Source: Oceanobacillus chungangensis
GTDB lineage: Bacteria > Bacillota > Bacilli > Bacillales > Amphibacillaceae
NCBI RefSeq assembly: GCF_003369565.1
Contig: NZ_PIOD01000009.1
Coordinates: forward strand, 1 to 45,785
DNA length: 45,785 nucleotides
Direction: 5' to 3'
In this document: positions 16,515 through 25,541 of the stretch, one piece after another
How the letters are laid out: each line of letters begins with the position of its first letter
How positions within the stretch are numbered: the stretch's first letter is position 1
The notes under the pieces: model-generated
The model's database searches: none
What the model saw: the letters and a program-made list of their open reading frames with translations, nothing else
Told to the model about the DNA's origin: nothing
Translations under genes and position numbers: made by a program

Positions 16515-17600
16515 CTAAGATGCTAAACTTTTGCTTAAATTCCCCATCCTTTTGGCAAGAACATTCCTGATGGATTCCATCAATCGAATACTTTCTTCAA
16601 ACGAATCTTTAGAAATAATCTCCTTCATTAATGCAGTTTCCAACTTGCCTTCAAGACCACTCAATGCTTCTATTGCATGATTGAAAAACCGGAATTTTAC
16701 TGGAACGTAAAGCTGATGAGCTTCTGCTATATTGGCAACCGTTGAAGTTGCACACGACCGCATGCCGTATAAAAGAGTCTTCTCCTGCCAAAACCCTCGA
16801 TGTCTTGTAATCTCATAAATTCTTTCGACTAGCAATAAAGCATTCTCGTATGCTCCAAACTTTTTAACGTCAGGGGTATAAGGGTTAGGCAAATTCATCC
16901 CCAGGCCTTCATTGTCCCTCAAATGACACAAGGTTTTTGTTAATATAGAAACTACTTGGTTTGCTAAATTATCCAAATCATCATATTGACTTTGTGTAAT
17001 ATATTTTCGACCCAAAGATATTTGCAACCATGCAGATGTTTCCTTTGCCGAGCCAATGCTTATACTATATTGGTTAAATTTTTCTCCAATGTATCTCTGT
17101 TCGCCCATTGCAATTCTTTCTTTTATTGATGTAGAACTCCTCTCGATTTGATCGACAATGTGCTTCTTCTCAAAAGACGGGAAACTTTTGCATAGCTCAT
17201 AGATTCTTTCCTCCAATTTCTTCGCCTGCTGATAACCAATAAATCTCTTAACATCTTTCACTTCGAGGAAATGTTGTTGCTGCTTTTTTGTTTTATCTTC
17301 TTGTTCGGATTTTTTTGAGCGAATTGTTTGATGAGGATAAACGATAGGCTGTCCATTGGAGGGGTGATTGTTGAGGTTTTCTTCGAGGTTGTCGTATATC
17401 TGGTTTGTTCTGTACTTGTTCAAATAATATTCAATCCCAACTTTTTCAAGGCCACTAATATCATCCATGTCTTTTAGTACCCATATCAATCCTTTCTCTG
17501 CAAGGTACTTCAAGTATGTCTCGATGTCAAAAATGCTATAGGAAACCCGTTCCCTTTCTTTCCGATAATCTTGCTGTATTGGTTCTACTACTTTATTCAA
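16515..17600 (-). CDS. Protein with two tandem four-helix-bundle (S23/Avd-like) domains
   Basis: 361 residues starting at a TTG with GGAGATG upstream. Residues about 1-120 are a charged linker with a KTKKQQQ stretch. Residues about 125-235 match the four-helix-bundle family of 23S rRNA intervening-sequence proteins: IERSSTSIKERIAMGE, then SIGSAKETSAWLQI. Residues about 250-361 are a second, diverged copy: GMRSCATSTVANIAEA, then FFNHAIEALSGLEGKLETAL. Single-domain members form pentamers, and the related Avd protein assists the reverse transcriptase of diversity-generating retroelements. No reverse transcriptase or template repeat is seen here, and a tandem duplication with a long N-terminal arm is unusual. 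The gene is downstream of the replication genes; nucleic-acid binding is a reasonable guess. Confidence 0.8.
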   Translation of the reverse strand: MNKVVEPIQQDYRKERERVSYSIFDIETYLKYLAEKGLIWVLKDMDDISGLEKVGIEYYLNKYRTNQIYDNLEENLNNHPSNGQPIVYPHQTIRSKKSEQEDKTKKQQQHFLEVKDVKRFIGYQQAKKLEERIYELCKSFPSFEKKHIVDQIERSSTSIKERIAMGEQRYIGEKFNQYSISIGSAKETSAWLQISLGRKYITQSQYDDLDNLANQVVSILTKTLCHLRDNEGLGMNLPNPYTPDVKKFGAYENALLLVERIYEITRHRGFWQEKTLLYGMRSCATSTVANIAEAHQLYVPVKFRFFNHAIEALSGLEGKLETALMKEIISKDSFEESIRLMESIRNVLAKRMGNLSKSLAS

Positions 17601-17779
17601 TTTGAATCATCTCCGATTTTTAATGATAGAAAATGTATAACCTAAGTTGTCCTTGCTTACTAAGTGAATTTGAATTGACTTATTCTTGATACATTCATTG
17701 TACTCCCTCTCGTTACTACATATTGAAGTTTTAAAGTTCAAGCATGTCCAAGCTGTGACTTAGACATTTCACCTGAATA

Positions 17780-17836
17780 GGTAGACGTATAATATTCCTT
17801 TAAAACAAAATGGTTAAAAATATCATACCGTCTGCC
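17780..17836. repeat. Imperfect inverted repeat upstream of the four-helix-bundle gene
   Basis: GGTAGACG-TATAATATT (17780-17796) pairs imperfectly with AATATCATACCGTCTGCC (17819-17836). It lies in the 385-bp gene-free region between the gene starting at 17600 and the one ending at 17986. It could be the terminator of the replication operon or an operator. Nothing else is seen in the gap. Confidence 0.35.
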
Positions 17837-17985
17837 TTCAAATGAAATTTAGTGAATCTGATAGATTTCTGGAAAATAGATTGAATGTGGTTCAATGAAT
17901 TCTGTCAGTGCTTATTTAGGGTGACTGCTTTATGTGTTTGCAAAATGGTGTGGAACCAAGAGGAAATTAGTGGTGTTCCATTTTT

Positions 17986-18873
17986 CTACGCATCTACTGT
18001 TAACTTCGTTTCTATTTCATCGAATAATTGCTCTGAATATAACGGGAATGAGAAGAAGGTTAAATCTTTAGTGACATATTCATAGGAATTCTTATCCAGA
18101 TAGGTATCTTCTTTTGTTTCGACAATGATTAAATCTAGCCTTTTCAATTCGCCAATACATCTATCAAACTCTTTTCTGGGTATGCCATATTTGCTTGGGT
18201 AAAAGACGAATCTGGAATTACCAAATATGTCCTTTTTCTTAGAGTTGATATATTTTTTTCCAGTTTGAAGCATCATTTCCAAAATCACAACATCATCTTG
18301 AATATGACTATTGATATTTGGATATTTTCGGGAAAATATTCGTTCCATTATCTTATTTAAAATACCCATGTTTGTTTGATACTTTTCTAGTTCTCTTATC
18401 TCCCAATCCGATTCTTCATATGTTACATTGAGCAATTCAACTAACTCTTTTCTTGTTTTCCAAAAACTATAATCAGAGTACACGTCAAGTTCTGTTTGAA
18501 GGGCACAAAAGATATCGACAATCGTATAACCAATTGCTATATTCATCGAGGATTTTCGTGTGAAATATCTATATTTTACGCCATCACTTCCAATCCAAGC
18601 CTGATTACCATCAAACATTTCACAGTCAAAGATTTCATCTTCTTCTTTATCTGTTAAGTTATAAAGTAATTTTTGTAACAAGTTTTCCCTTGTAACCTTA
18701 TGGATAAATTCTTTATTTGTACTTACCCCTTTAAATTGGGAAGAAGCATCAAAACTTAGCTTCTTCCATTTTGCCTTTTTGTTTTCATTCATAAATTCTT
18801 TTTTAAGTTTATTTATTTCTTTTCCAGAAGCACTATTGTAGTATCTTCCGTTTTCCCATATCATAATTGACAT
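17986..18873 (-). CDS. Hypothetical protein coupled to the P4-type helicase
   Basis: 295 residues from the ATG at 18873, which has GGAGG 8 nt upstream. The longer reading to 18888 overlaps that site. The stop of the helicase gene is 20 bp upstream, so the two are co-transcribed. It has no membrane segment or clear enzyme motif. The C-terminal region (FYPSKYGIPRKEFDRCIGELKRLDLIIVETKED) has the pattern of a winged helix, and the middle is helical. Given its position after the replicative helicase it may be a replication accessory or DNA-binding protein. Function not recognised. Confidence 0.65.
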   Translation of the reverse strand: MSIMIWENGRYYNSASGKEINKLKKEFMNENKKAKWKKLSFDASSQFKGVSTNKEFIHKVTRENLLQKLLYNLTDKEEDEIFDCEMFDGNQAWIGSDGVKYRYFTRKSSMNIAIGYTIVDIFCALQTELDVYSDYSFWKTRKELVELLNVTYEESDWEIRELEKYQTNMGILNKIMERIFSRKYPNINSHIQDDVVILEMMLQTGKKYINSKKKDIFGNSRFVFYPSKYGIPRKEFDRCIGELKRLDLIIVETKEDTYLDKNSYEYVTKDLTFFSFPLYSEQLFDEIETKLTVDA

Positions 18874-18893
18874 TTTCATTACCTCCATTTAGT

Positions 18894-20768
18894 CTAATTT
18901 TGTTTGATTAATTTAATTCCTTTAAATTCGACTGCTCTTGTCTGTGACCCTTGGAATTTGGCAACACCTTCATTTGCAAATACACTTTCCACCTGTGAAT
19001 AAAATTCACGTTGAGAAACTGCTGATATTTTGGCATCCAAACACGCCTTTTTATATTCATCATAAAGTCTCTTTCCAGATTCATTTGCTGCATTATTTAT
19101 TGAGCAAAATTCATCTATGAACCAAAGGGTGCTGTTATTCCCTTTCTTGTATTCCTTCATCAAGTTATTTGCATCTTCGCTTTCAGTGAACACATAATTG
19201 TTGTCAATTAACCGTCTCAAGCCAATTAGGCCCCACTGAACAATGCCTTCTCGTTCTTCAAACATTTCATCTTTTAAACTGCGATTAATATTTTCATTGG
19301 AAACAACGTTTTGGAAGGGGATTAAGGTTAATCTTCGGTAGAACCCAGATGTTTGATCAACGTAATTCGATGGTAGTTTGTTTGCGGCGAAGAGTAGACG
19401 AGCAGTATTGTTAAAATCAAATCCTTTTTCATACTTATCGTCTGCGTGCATGCTATCTCCAGAGACCAATGCCTTAAATACGGCAGTATCTCTAATATTT
19501 CCTTGTGGAAGATCAGCGTAGGTATTCAGTAATTTCCCGAACAACTTTACTGTACGGAATTTTGCTCCTAAATCCTGAAAAGGGACGTTGGATACATAAT
19601 CCCTACCGATAATTCTCTCAATGATTTCAATAAATGTTGATTTGCCTGTATTTCCCGGCCCGTACAATATAAAGGCTTTCTCGGCCTTCATTTCCGTAGT
19701 TAGCAAGTAACCAATCATTTCCTGCACGGTTTTAGCATCCTCTGTCGTTAATGAAGCCGCTATATATTCTTTGAATCTCGGACACTGTGCATCAACATTG
19801 AATTCAACATTTAATTGAAAGGCGGTTTTGTAGTTGGAAACATAAGGTCCAAAAGTGTTTGACTTTATGTCAAAAACACCATTTTTGAAATTTATCTTTC
19901 CTTTCATTCGAATGGAATCTGTCAGGCCATTATCTTTGGGGATTCTTTTCAGTAGAAGTTTTTTGGTATCTTCTATATCTTTATTTGTTAGATATTTAGG
20001 TGACATGTAATCTAGGATTTCAAGATCAATATCATCCATTTCAACTTTTTGAAAAATACCTGAACCTATTTCCCTGGCATAAACAATTGATTTACACATG
20101 AGCCAATATTTTTGCATCAACAGCGTGGATACAAGAACATTAGGTAGTAGCTTTAAACCTGTATTTGTTTTTTTATAGTGTTCTGGAAGCTGCTTTGAGT
20201 TCTCGTCTACTTGACAGTTCATTTTGAAATGATATTGTTTGACCTTTTCCAAACCTTTTGATTCAATCCATGGAGAATTAGGGATCCAAGTTGCAATTCC
20301 TTTTAATGGAACAATATGATCTCTGTTGAAATAGTTCACCCCGATATTTTTAAATTGCTGATTTCCATTTAAAAACCCTTTAACAACAATTATCAGGGAG
20401 TCTTCAACAATCTCTCCATAGAATTCCCCTTCGAGTATTTCAATGGCTTTTCTGGCTACTTCACTCAATTCACCATCTAAATTTTTTGCCTTTTGAATCT
20501 CAATAGCAATCAATGAGACTTCTTGCCGTAGAACTAGACCTGTTTCTGCATTTGCATATTCTGGAGCATTTTCCTTTAAATCAAGAGCGTCTTCAAAAGA
20601 CATTAAGTTGGCTGGATCACTTTCATCTACTGATTGACCAATTGCAGGATTGTAGGCAGTAGTTATTTCTTCATCCCCTACACGCTCCGTTCTAGTACAA
20701 ACCCAGATTGGAGTCTCTTTTAAATCTTGTAGTTGATCATAATTCATCGTTTTTTCTTCCATCATCAT
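18894..20768 (-). CDS. P4-family primase-helicase (SF3/D5-like) with degenerate primase domain
   Basis: 624 residues; AAGGAGG lies 8 nt before the first ATG. The C-terminal half is an SF3 helicase of the phage/plasmid P4 C-terminal family: Walker A GPGNTGKST (370-378), B-motif region LLNTYADLP, sensor-1-like RLLFAANKLP and an Arg-rich GFYRRLTLIPF. These proteins unwind origins in plasmids, satellites and some phages. The N-terminal 170 residues line up with the primase-polymerase domain, but the metal-binding D-x-D reads E-I-Q (about 90-92). The S-G-x-G-x-H motif is also missing, so primase activity is probably lost. It is likely the initiator for the iteron region upstream, in an operon with the downstream 295-residue gene. 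Confidence 0.88.
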   Translation of the reverse strand: MMMEEKTMNYDQLQDLKETPIWVCTRTERVGDEEITTAYNPAIGQSVDESDPANLMSFEDALDLKENAPEYANAETGLVLRQEVSLIAIEIQKAKNLDGELSEVARKAIEILEGEFYGEIVEDSLIIVVKGFLNGNQQFKNIGVNYFNRDHIVPLKGIATWIPNSPWIESKGLEKVKQYHFKMNCQVDENSKQLPEHYKKTNTGLKLLPNVLVSTLLMQKYWLMCKSIVYAREIGSGIFQKVEMDDIDLEILDYMSPKYLTNKDIEDTKKLLLKRIPKDNGLTDSIRMKGKINFKNGVFDIKSNTFGPYVSNYKTAFQLNVEFNVDAQCPRFKEYIAASLTTEDAKTVQEMIGYLLTTEMKAEKAFILYGPGNTGKSTFIEIIERIIGRDYVSNVPFQDLGAKFRTVKLFGKLLNTYADLPQGNIRDTAVFKALVSGDSMHADDKYEKGFDFNNTARLLFAANKLPSNYVDQTSGFYRRLTLIPFQNVVSNENINRSLKDEMFEEREGIVQWGLIGLRRLIDNNYVFTESEDANNLMKEYKKGNNSTLWFIDEFCSINNAANESGKRLYDEYKKACLDAKISAVSQREFYSQVESVFANEGVAKFQGSQTRAVEFKGIKLIKQN

Positions 20769-20856
20769 AATGGTATCCTCCTTATATTTTATAGCTCATC
20801 AGTACATTGCCATTAGGCAATATATTGATGAAAATATAATGGGGTTTCCCCCATTA

Positions 20857-21591
20857 CTAAGGTTTTATATAAGGTTTCAACGTTTCCGAAAATTTGTCTA
20901 CTATTATTATTTGGTCTTTCTCCCTTTCTATCGACCAATATTCATCTAGTATCGGTAGAGGGATCGACGTATTCGTATTATACAGTGCTTTAATGTTTAT
21001 GTGCTCTAATGATGATTTAATATCTTCTTTTTGGAGGTTATACTTTTCCACCATTACTTTAATGTTGAAGAATAACTTGAATCCTTGATCTTCTAGTTCA
21101 ATTAAATATAGCTCTTTTTCCAAAATTTCATTTAAACTTAGAACGTATCCTTCTGCCTTCTTTTCAAAATAACTTGGTTCAAAGTTTAGTGCTATCTCAT
21201 ACAGATCTACAATGATTTTTCCAATTAACTGTTTTTGTGCTTCAGACAAGTTGATAGTATCATTTTCCGTTGCAACAGCCAAATTCAGTTTATTCAAATC
21301 ATTGGGGAGAACTATAGGCATAGAGCCTTTCATTGCTTTATTGTATATGTATCCCATATCAAGGCTTTCAAAAACTTCCTGCATGGAAAGGTCCAATGAC
21401 TCAATGAGAACCATTACTATGCTTATACTTGGCTCTGTACGTTTACCATTCTCCAACCTATTAATATAACTTTCGCTAAGGCGGTGCCCACACTTTTCGG
21501 TCTGATCAGCTAACCTAACCAGAGACCAGTTTTTTGACTTTCTTTTCTCTAGAATAAGTTGACCTATACCATTACTTTTCTTTTCTTCCAA
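20857..21591 (-). CDS. XRE-family transcriptional regulator of the replicon
   Basis: 244 residues. An N-terminal helix-turn-helix of Cro/cI type lies at about 10-70 (NWSLVRLADQTEKCGHRLSESYINRLENGKRTEPS). A long helical C-terminal part follows that probably mediates dimerisation or sensing. It has a GGAGGTGGATT site before the ATG. It lies between the iteron region and the helicase gene in the same direction, so it probably controls replication gene expression and copy number. Confidence 0.85.
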   Translation of the reverse strand: MEEKKSNGIGQLILEKRKSKNWSLVRLADQTEKCGHRLSESYINRLENGKRTEPSISIVMVLIESLDLSMQEVFESLDMGYIYNKAMKGSMPIVLPNDLNKLNLAVATENDTINLSEAQKQLIGKIIVDLYEIALNFEPSYFEKKAEGYVLSLNEILEKELYLIELEDQGFKLFFNIKVMVEKYNLQKEDIKSSLEHINIKALYNTNTSIPLPILDEYWSIEREKDQIIIVDKFSETLKPYIKP

Positions 21592-21768
21592 GAATCCACC
21601 TCCTTGGAACTAAATTGGCTAACCATAATCTTATTTTACCATCTCGTTGCCATTTGTCAATAACATTTGCGTTCTACCACTATTTTAATTGCTAAACAGA
21701 CACGACGCTACTTAATTCATATCAACCAATATAGTCTTAACACCATTATTGATTAAGTTCAACCATAT

Positions 21769-22703
21769 ACGAGTGAAACGAGTGGTACATTCTATTAATA
21801 CTTTTAAAAAACTTCATTCAAGGGATTTGAAAATTAAGATACCCATAATCATAATGTTGATATACTAGGTAAAGCTATAATCAAAGTTTCACTTCTATTG
21901 CACGCACATCATTAATTGTAGGTACTTTCCATTAAATCATTTGTATTTGCATTTGGATGAAGCACTTCCTCCCTAATACGAGTGAAACGAGTGTATCTGT
22001 TCATCTTTAATTTATCTCTTTTTATCTAACATTAACGTGTAGTATGTTCATTTATAGTAGAGATCCATCCTATTATAATGCAAATGCTACGTACTCATTT
22101 AACTATGAATCAATAGATATATATCTTACGAGTAGAACGAGTGCAATATTCTAATTAATATTTCCACATTCTAATAATGATGAACTACTTGTATGGTATC
22201 TTTATCTATACCCTATATAAAGTTGAGCATTTAACAGCAAAATATCCATGACTGAATTAATCCAATCAAATATAGTGGAATCATTTATAATTGCATACAT
22301 TTCTTTTGTTAACCTTTACTCGTTATACTCGTTTATTTGAAAAGTGCTTCATACAATCAAGGGCTTTCCATTTACTGAAGCAATAAATGGTTTTTTTTCC
22401 AAAGAAGGATATATTTAAAACTGGAAGAAGAGTTGCCTTTAAACGCTCGTTTCACTCGTACAAAGAAATATGTTTGCGACTGACTAAATTAAGTAAATGT
22501 TCTTTTGTATAAAAGACTGGCACTCAACTATTAAGCATAGTGTTTTTGACATCAAGGGAATCTTTTTTCTTTCTGAAGAAGACCTATCACTTTATTAGAA
22601 AAACTTCCTCTAAGGAATTGATAAAAGATTTAAAAACGAAACCCCAAAAGAATTCATGTAAATTGTATAAAATGGATTAAAATAATGCACTCGTTTCACT
22701 CGT
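21769..22703. repeat. Six 16-bp iterons in two opposed triplets
   Basis: Consensus ACGAGTGAAACGAGTG, itself two ACGAGTG heptamers 9 bp apart. Plus-orientation copies lie at 21769-21784 (perfect), 21978-21993 (perfect) and 22128-22143 (two changes). Minus-orientation copies lie at about 22317-22332 (diverged), 22444-22459 (one change) and 22688-22703 (perfect). Start-to-start spacings are 209, 150, 189, 127 and 244 bp. Three copies in one direction followed by three in the other gives a symmetrical layout. Seen directly; binding by the helicase or XRE protein is inference. Confidence 0.85.
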
Positions 22704-23010
22704 TTATCCTATTCTTGGGAAAAATACGCCTCTTGGCACAAAAAAAAGAGGTTAATTGCACAGATAGTGGTTCTGCAATTACAAGATTCCATTATTACAT
22801 GTGACTGTTTGGATGATGCCTTTAACGTTATTTAAACTATTAATGGATATTGATTAAGGTATACCCCAATAAAGATCAAAAGGAAATGAACCAGTGAGCC
22901 AATTCTTCTATTGAGTCGGAATTAAAAGCTGGTTGAACTTCTATCTATAGATTAAAAGAACCTCTCAGACGGGAAAACAAATCGTTTTTCATAATTGGCT
23001 TACTTTCCTT

Positions 23011-23016
23011 TATAAT
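23011..23016 (+). promoter_or_regulatory. -10 box for the 109-residue gene
   Basis: A perfect TATAAT 40 bp before the ATG at 23056. A -35 box 17 bp upstream (TTCATA) is weak. Confidence 0.35.
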
Positions 23017-23055
23017 GGAAAATAACAAAATACATATACGCTGAGGTGATATTAG

Positions 23056-23385
23056 ATGAGCAGTAACCTTGATGATTTAATGCACTCTTTGAGCTTTAAT
23101 AGGGCATATGAAAAATACACTATAGAACACAAAGAATCTACCAATCAACTTCTGCAAAACTTGCAGAATCAGCTAAAAGAAAGTTACCTAACTGGATATA
23201 ATGACGGGCATCAAAATGGGGTTGAGGACGGTTTAATGGATGCCAAATTTAAAATGCTTGTAAAGTTGGCAGTTCATACTGACCTAGAAGACCAAGTCAT
23301 ATTAAAGGTTTTGGAGAAAGAAGACAATGAGAATTATATTGATGCCTTAAAACAGTTAAGGAAAAAACAGCAGGAACAGAAGTAG
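23056..23385 (+). CDS. Small helical hypothetical protein beside the origin
   Basis: 109 residues with a GAGGTG site upstream. It is helical and charged. A central glycine-rich stretch (YLTGYNDGHQNGVEDGLMDAKFK) resembles the repeated G-x3-G patterns of phage tail-assembly or YqfQ-like small proteins. The Lys/Gln-rich end suggests a coiled coil. It is one of only three convincing plus-strand genes. It lies between the iteron region and brxL, with a shared terminator, so it could belong to the replicon. Function unknown. Confidence 0.65.
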   Translation: MSSNLDDLMHSLSFNRAYEKYTIEHKESTNQLLQNLQNQLKESYLTGYNDGHQNGVEDGLMDAKFKMLVKLAVHTDLEDQVILKVLEKEDNENYIDALKQLRKKQQEQK

Positions 23386-23410
23386 CTATGATAATTTGTA
23401 TCATGAAAAA

Positions 23411-23435
23411 AAGAATCGGAATACTCCCGATTCTT
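23411..23435. terminator. Bidirectional terminator between the 109-residue gene and brxL
   Basis: AAGAATCGG pairs with CCGATTCTT around a 7-nt loop. It has an A-run on the left and CTCTTTT on the right, so it can end transcripts from both converging genes. Confidence 0.85.
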
Positions 23436-23466
23436 CTCTTTTACCCTGTTCGGCGTTGACGTTTTA

Positions 23467-25524
23467 CTAACTTACACCCAACGCCTTAAAGACTGCATCT
23501 ATTGGGTCTGAATAAAATACCGGCTGCACCTTAACTAATAAATCAGGAGGAACAGTCTGTAAATCCATAACTGATGCTGCAGGTATTAATACTTTTTTAG
23601 CACCTGCATCTACGCATACTTGTAATGTGTTTGCAAATTCCTCCACTTTAGAAATAGTGCCACCGACAGTCATGTTACCTATGACGACTAAACTCTCCTG
23701 TGTTGGCTTTCCTAATGCACCAGAGCAAAGGCCAATCAATTCAGCAACGGCCAGTTCATTCGCTAAACCAATACCTTGTAAATCACTTATGTGCATGAGA
23801 TAGTCTTTTGTTTTGGTGCTAATAGTATTACTAATACTTTTGCAATTAGCCGTAAAGAAGCGAAATGCAGTATCAAGGCTCTCTTTTGCTTCTCGTTTAG
23901 AACCAACACCTGATTTATCAAACTTACCTGTTCCACTAACAACTTGATTTTCGAGTTTATAAATACCAATCATTCCAGAATGACCATGTCCAGCAACATA
24001 AACATGCCCCGGCTTGCCCATACCTTCAGGAATTAATTTGCCTCCACCTTGTTCTGGCACTGATACGTAATGTTCCTCTAACGTTTCCTTATCAATATAA
24101 GAGAACATCACATCATAAAATTCCATACCTCCAATTTTCTTTAACTGTTCCTTCACACGTCTGCGACCCTCAAGTGCATACTCCAGCACCTCACTGACTT
24201 CTTCTTTTGTGAATTCCCCTTGTGGATAAAGGAGCTTCAACATTCCAGAAACAGTTCTCTTTACCGCATTCGTATCACGTTGGTTTAAATTATTACCTAG
24301 CTTGAAATAGCGATTAATTGCATCACTGAATGTACGTTTACGCATTTCACGGAAAAATTCTGCAAGATAATCAACAATAAATCCATATTTTTCAGTAATA
24401 ATGTCCGGTCGCATTTTTGGAATCTCCCAACCAGGAAGGTAATAGTGCATCCGATCAAAGAATGCCGAATCATTTGCCATTTCTTCAGGGAATGGAGCAA
24501 ATAAATGGGATGTTTTAATTAATGTATCCACACTCTGATTGATATTCCCGACAAATACCATGGAGGCAGAAGCATTTTTTTCTTCTTTTCCCCTAGCAAA
24601 AGAACCTGATGCCATGTAGTCCTTCATGATTTGAATGCCGTCTTTATCCTTAAAACGGATACCTGCAACTTCATCAAATGTGACACAGTCCCACATTCCA
24701 ACAAGACCAACCTTTCTACTGGACATATTGTAGAAAAGATTTGCAACGGTTGTTTGTCCACCCGAAACGAGAATCGAATTCGGTGATAACTCCTTATAGA
24801 CATGAGATTTCCCTGTACCACGAGGGCCAAGTTCACACATATTATAGTTATTTTCTACAAGGGGAACCAAACGTAGTAACAAATGCCACTTCACTCGCTC
24901 TTCAAGTTGAGTTGGTTCCATTCCTATTGAGCGAATTAAGACATCTATCCATTCGACTTTTGTGAAACTCTTTCTACCCTCAAATACCTCTTGAATATCC
25001 ATATTAGGCATTTGAATCGGTTGTAAGCTACTAACATTAAAGGGATTAGAGTTACGTACCTCTTCATCATAAAAATAATCAATTTTAATCATACACCATA
25101 TTCCACCAACCAGGAGTTTATCAAACTCTTTCACATAATTAGAGGAAATAGGGACTCCTTTTAGTCCAAGATTGGAGAATTCCGCCTCGTAAGTATCAAT
25201 TCTCGGATTTAATGCCACTGTCACCTTGTCAATAACAGAATACTGACCATACTCTCGGATTCTTGATTTAATCTTTTCAGCCTCGTCAGGACGAACAAAA
25301 TTTTCTGAAAGGATTTTTTTTACTCGTTCAACTCCTTCACGAATACTGTCCTCATCATCCGTCGCAGCATACATTCCAAGTAAATACTCTAGCACATATA
25401 CAGGAACGTTCGCTCCCTCTTTAATGAGGTTTGTTAAATCTTTACGTACAACTCTTCCAGCAAAAACGTCATTTAGCTTTTTATCTAAATCAACAGCTAA
25501 TCCTTCATTTATTCTTTCTTCCAT
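23467..25524 (-). CDS. brxL: BrxL, Lon-like AAA+ protein of type I BREX
   Basis: 685 residues. An AAA+ core with Walker A GPRGTGKS (233-240) and Walker B region VTFDEVAG is followed by a Lon-protease-like C-terminal domain (LVVIGNMTVGGTISKVEEF, GAKKVLIPAASV, FYSDPIDAVFKALGV). It marks the type I BREX subtype and is needed for phage restriction. In the C-terminal domain I cannot align a canonical Lon Ser-Lys dyad: the Ser position in the G-x-G-x-x-N-E segment reads Ala. This fits a DNA-handling role more than proteolysis. It is the last gene of the operon, 17 bp after pglZ, and is followed by a bidirectional terminator. Confidence 0.95.
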   Translation of the reverse strand: MEERINEGLAVDLDKKLNDVFAGRVVRKDLTNLIKEGANVPVYVLEYLLGMYAATDDEDSIREGVERVKKILSENFVRPDEAEKIKSRIREYGQYSVIDKVTVALNPRIDTYEAEFSNLGLKGVPISSNYVKEFDKLLVGGIWCMIKIDYFYDEEVRNSNPFNVSSLQPIQMPNMDIQEVFEGRKSFTKVEWIDVLIRSIGMEPTQLEERVKWHLLLRLVPLVENNYNMCELGPRGTGKSHVYKELSPNSILVSGGQTTVANLFYNMSSRKVGLVGMWDCVTFDEVAGIRFKDKDGIQIMKDYMASGSFARGKEEKNASASMVFVGNINQSVDTLIKTSHLFAPFPEEMANDSAFFDRMHYYLPGWEIPKMRPDIITEKYGFIVDYLAEFFREMRKRTFSDAINRYFKLGNNLNQRDTNAVKRTVSGMLKLLYPQGEFTKEEVSEVLEYALEGRRRVKEQLKKIGGMEFYDVMFSYIDKETLEEHYVSVPEQGGGKLIPEGMGKPGHVYVAGHGHSGMIGIYKLENQVVSGTGKFDKSGVGSKREAKESLDTAFRFFTANCKSISNTISTKTKDYLMHISDLQGIGLANELAVAELIGLCSGALGKPTQESLVVIGNMTVGGTISKVEEFANTLQVCVDAGAKKVLIPAASVMDLQTVPPDLLVKVQPVFYSDPIDAVFKALGVS

Positions 25525-25541
25525 TTACGGTCCCCCTCTCA

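Larger units (their letters stand above)
21592..23055. other. Candidate replication origin (1.46 kb, gene-free, iteron-bearing)
   Basis: No gene is seen between the XRE regulator and the plus-strand gene at 23056. The DNA is AT-rich and carries six copies of a 16-bp repeat, listed separately. Placement next to a P4-type helicase and an XRE regulator matches the origins of iteron-controlled replicons; in phage P4 the alpha protein binds iterons at ori1 and at the distant crr. An alternative is a centromere-like partition site, but no ParA/ParM-type gene is in the window. Confidence 0.6.

Noticed and set aside
16515..17600. A diversity-generating retroelement, because of the Avd-like domains.
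   Set aside because: No reverse transcriptase and no template/variable repeat pair in the window.
21769..22703. The iteron region as a CRISPR array.
   Set aside because: Spacings are uneven (127-244 bp), repeats are 16 bp and change orientation midway, and no cas gene is present.
23467..25524. BrxL called as an active Lon protease.
   Set aside because: The Ser-Lys dyad cannot be aligned, so only the Lon-like fold is claimed.
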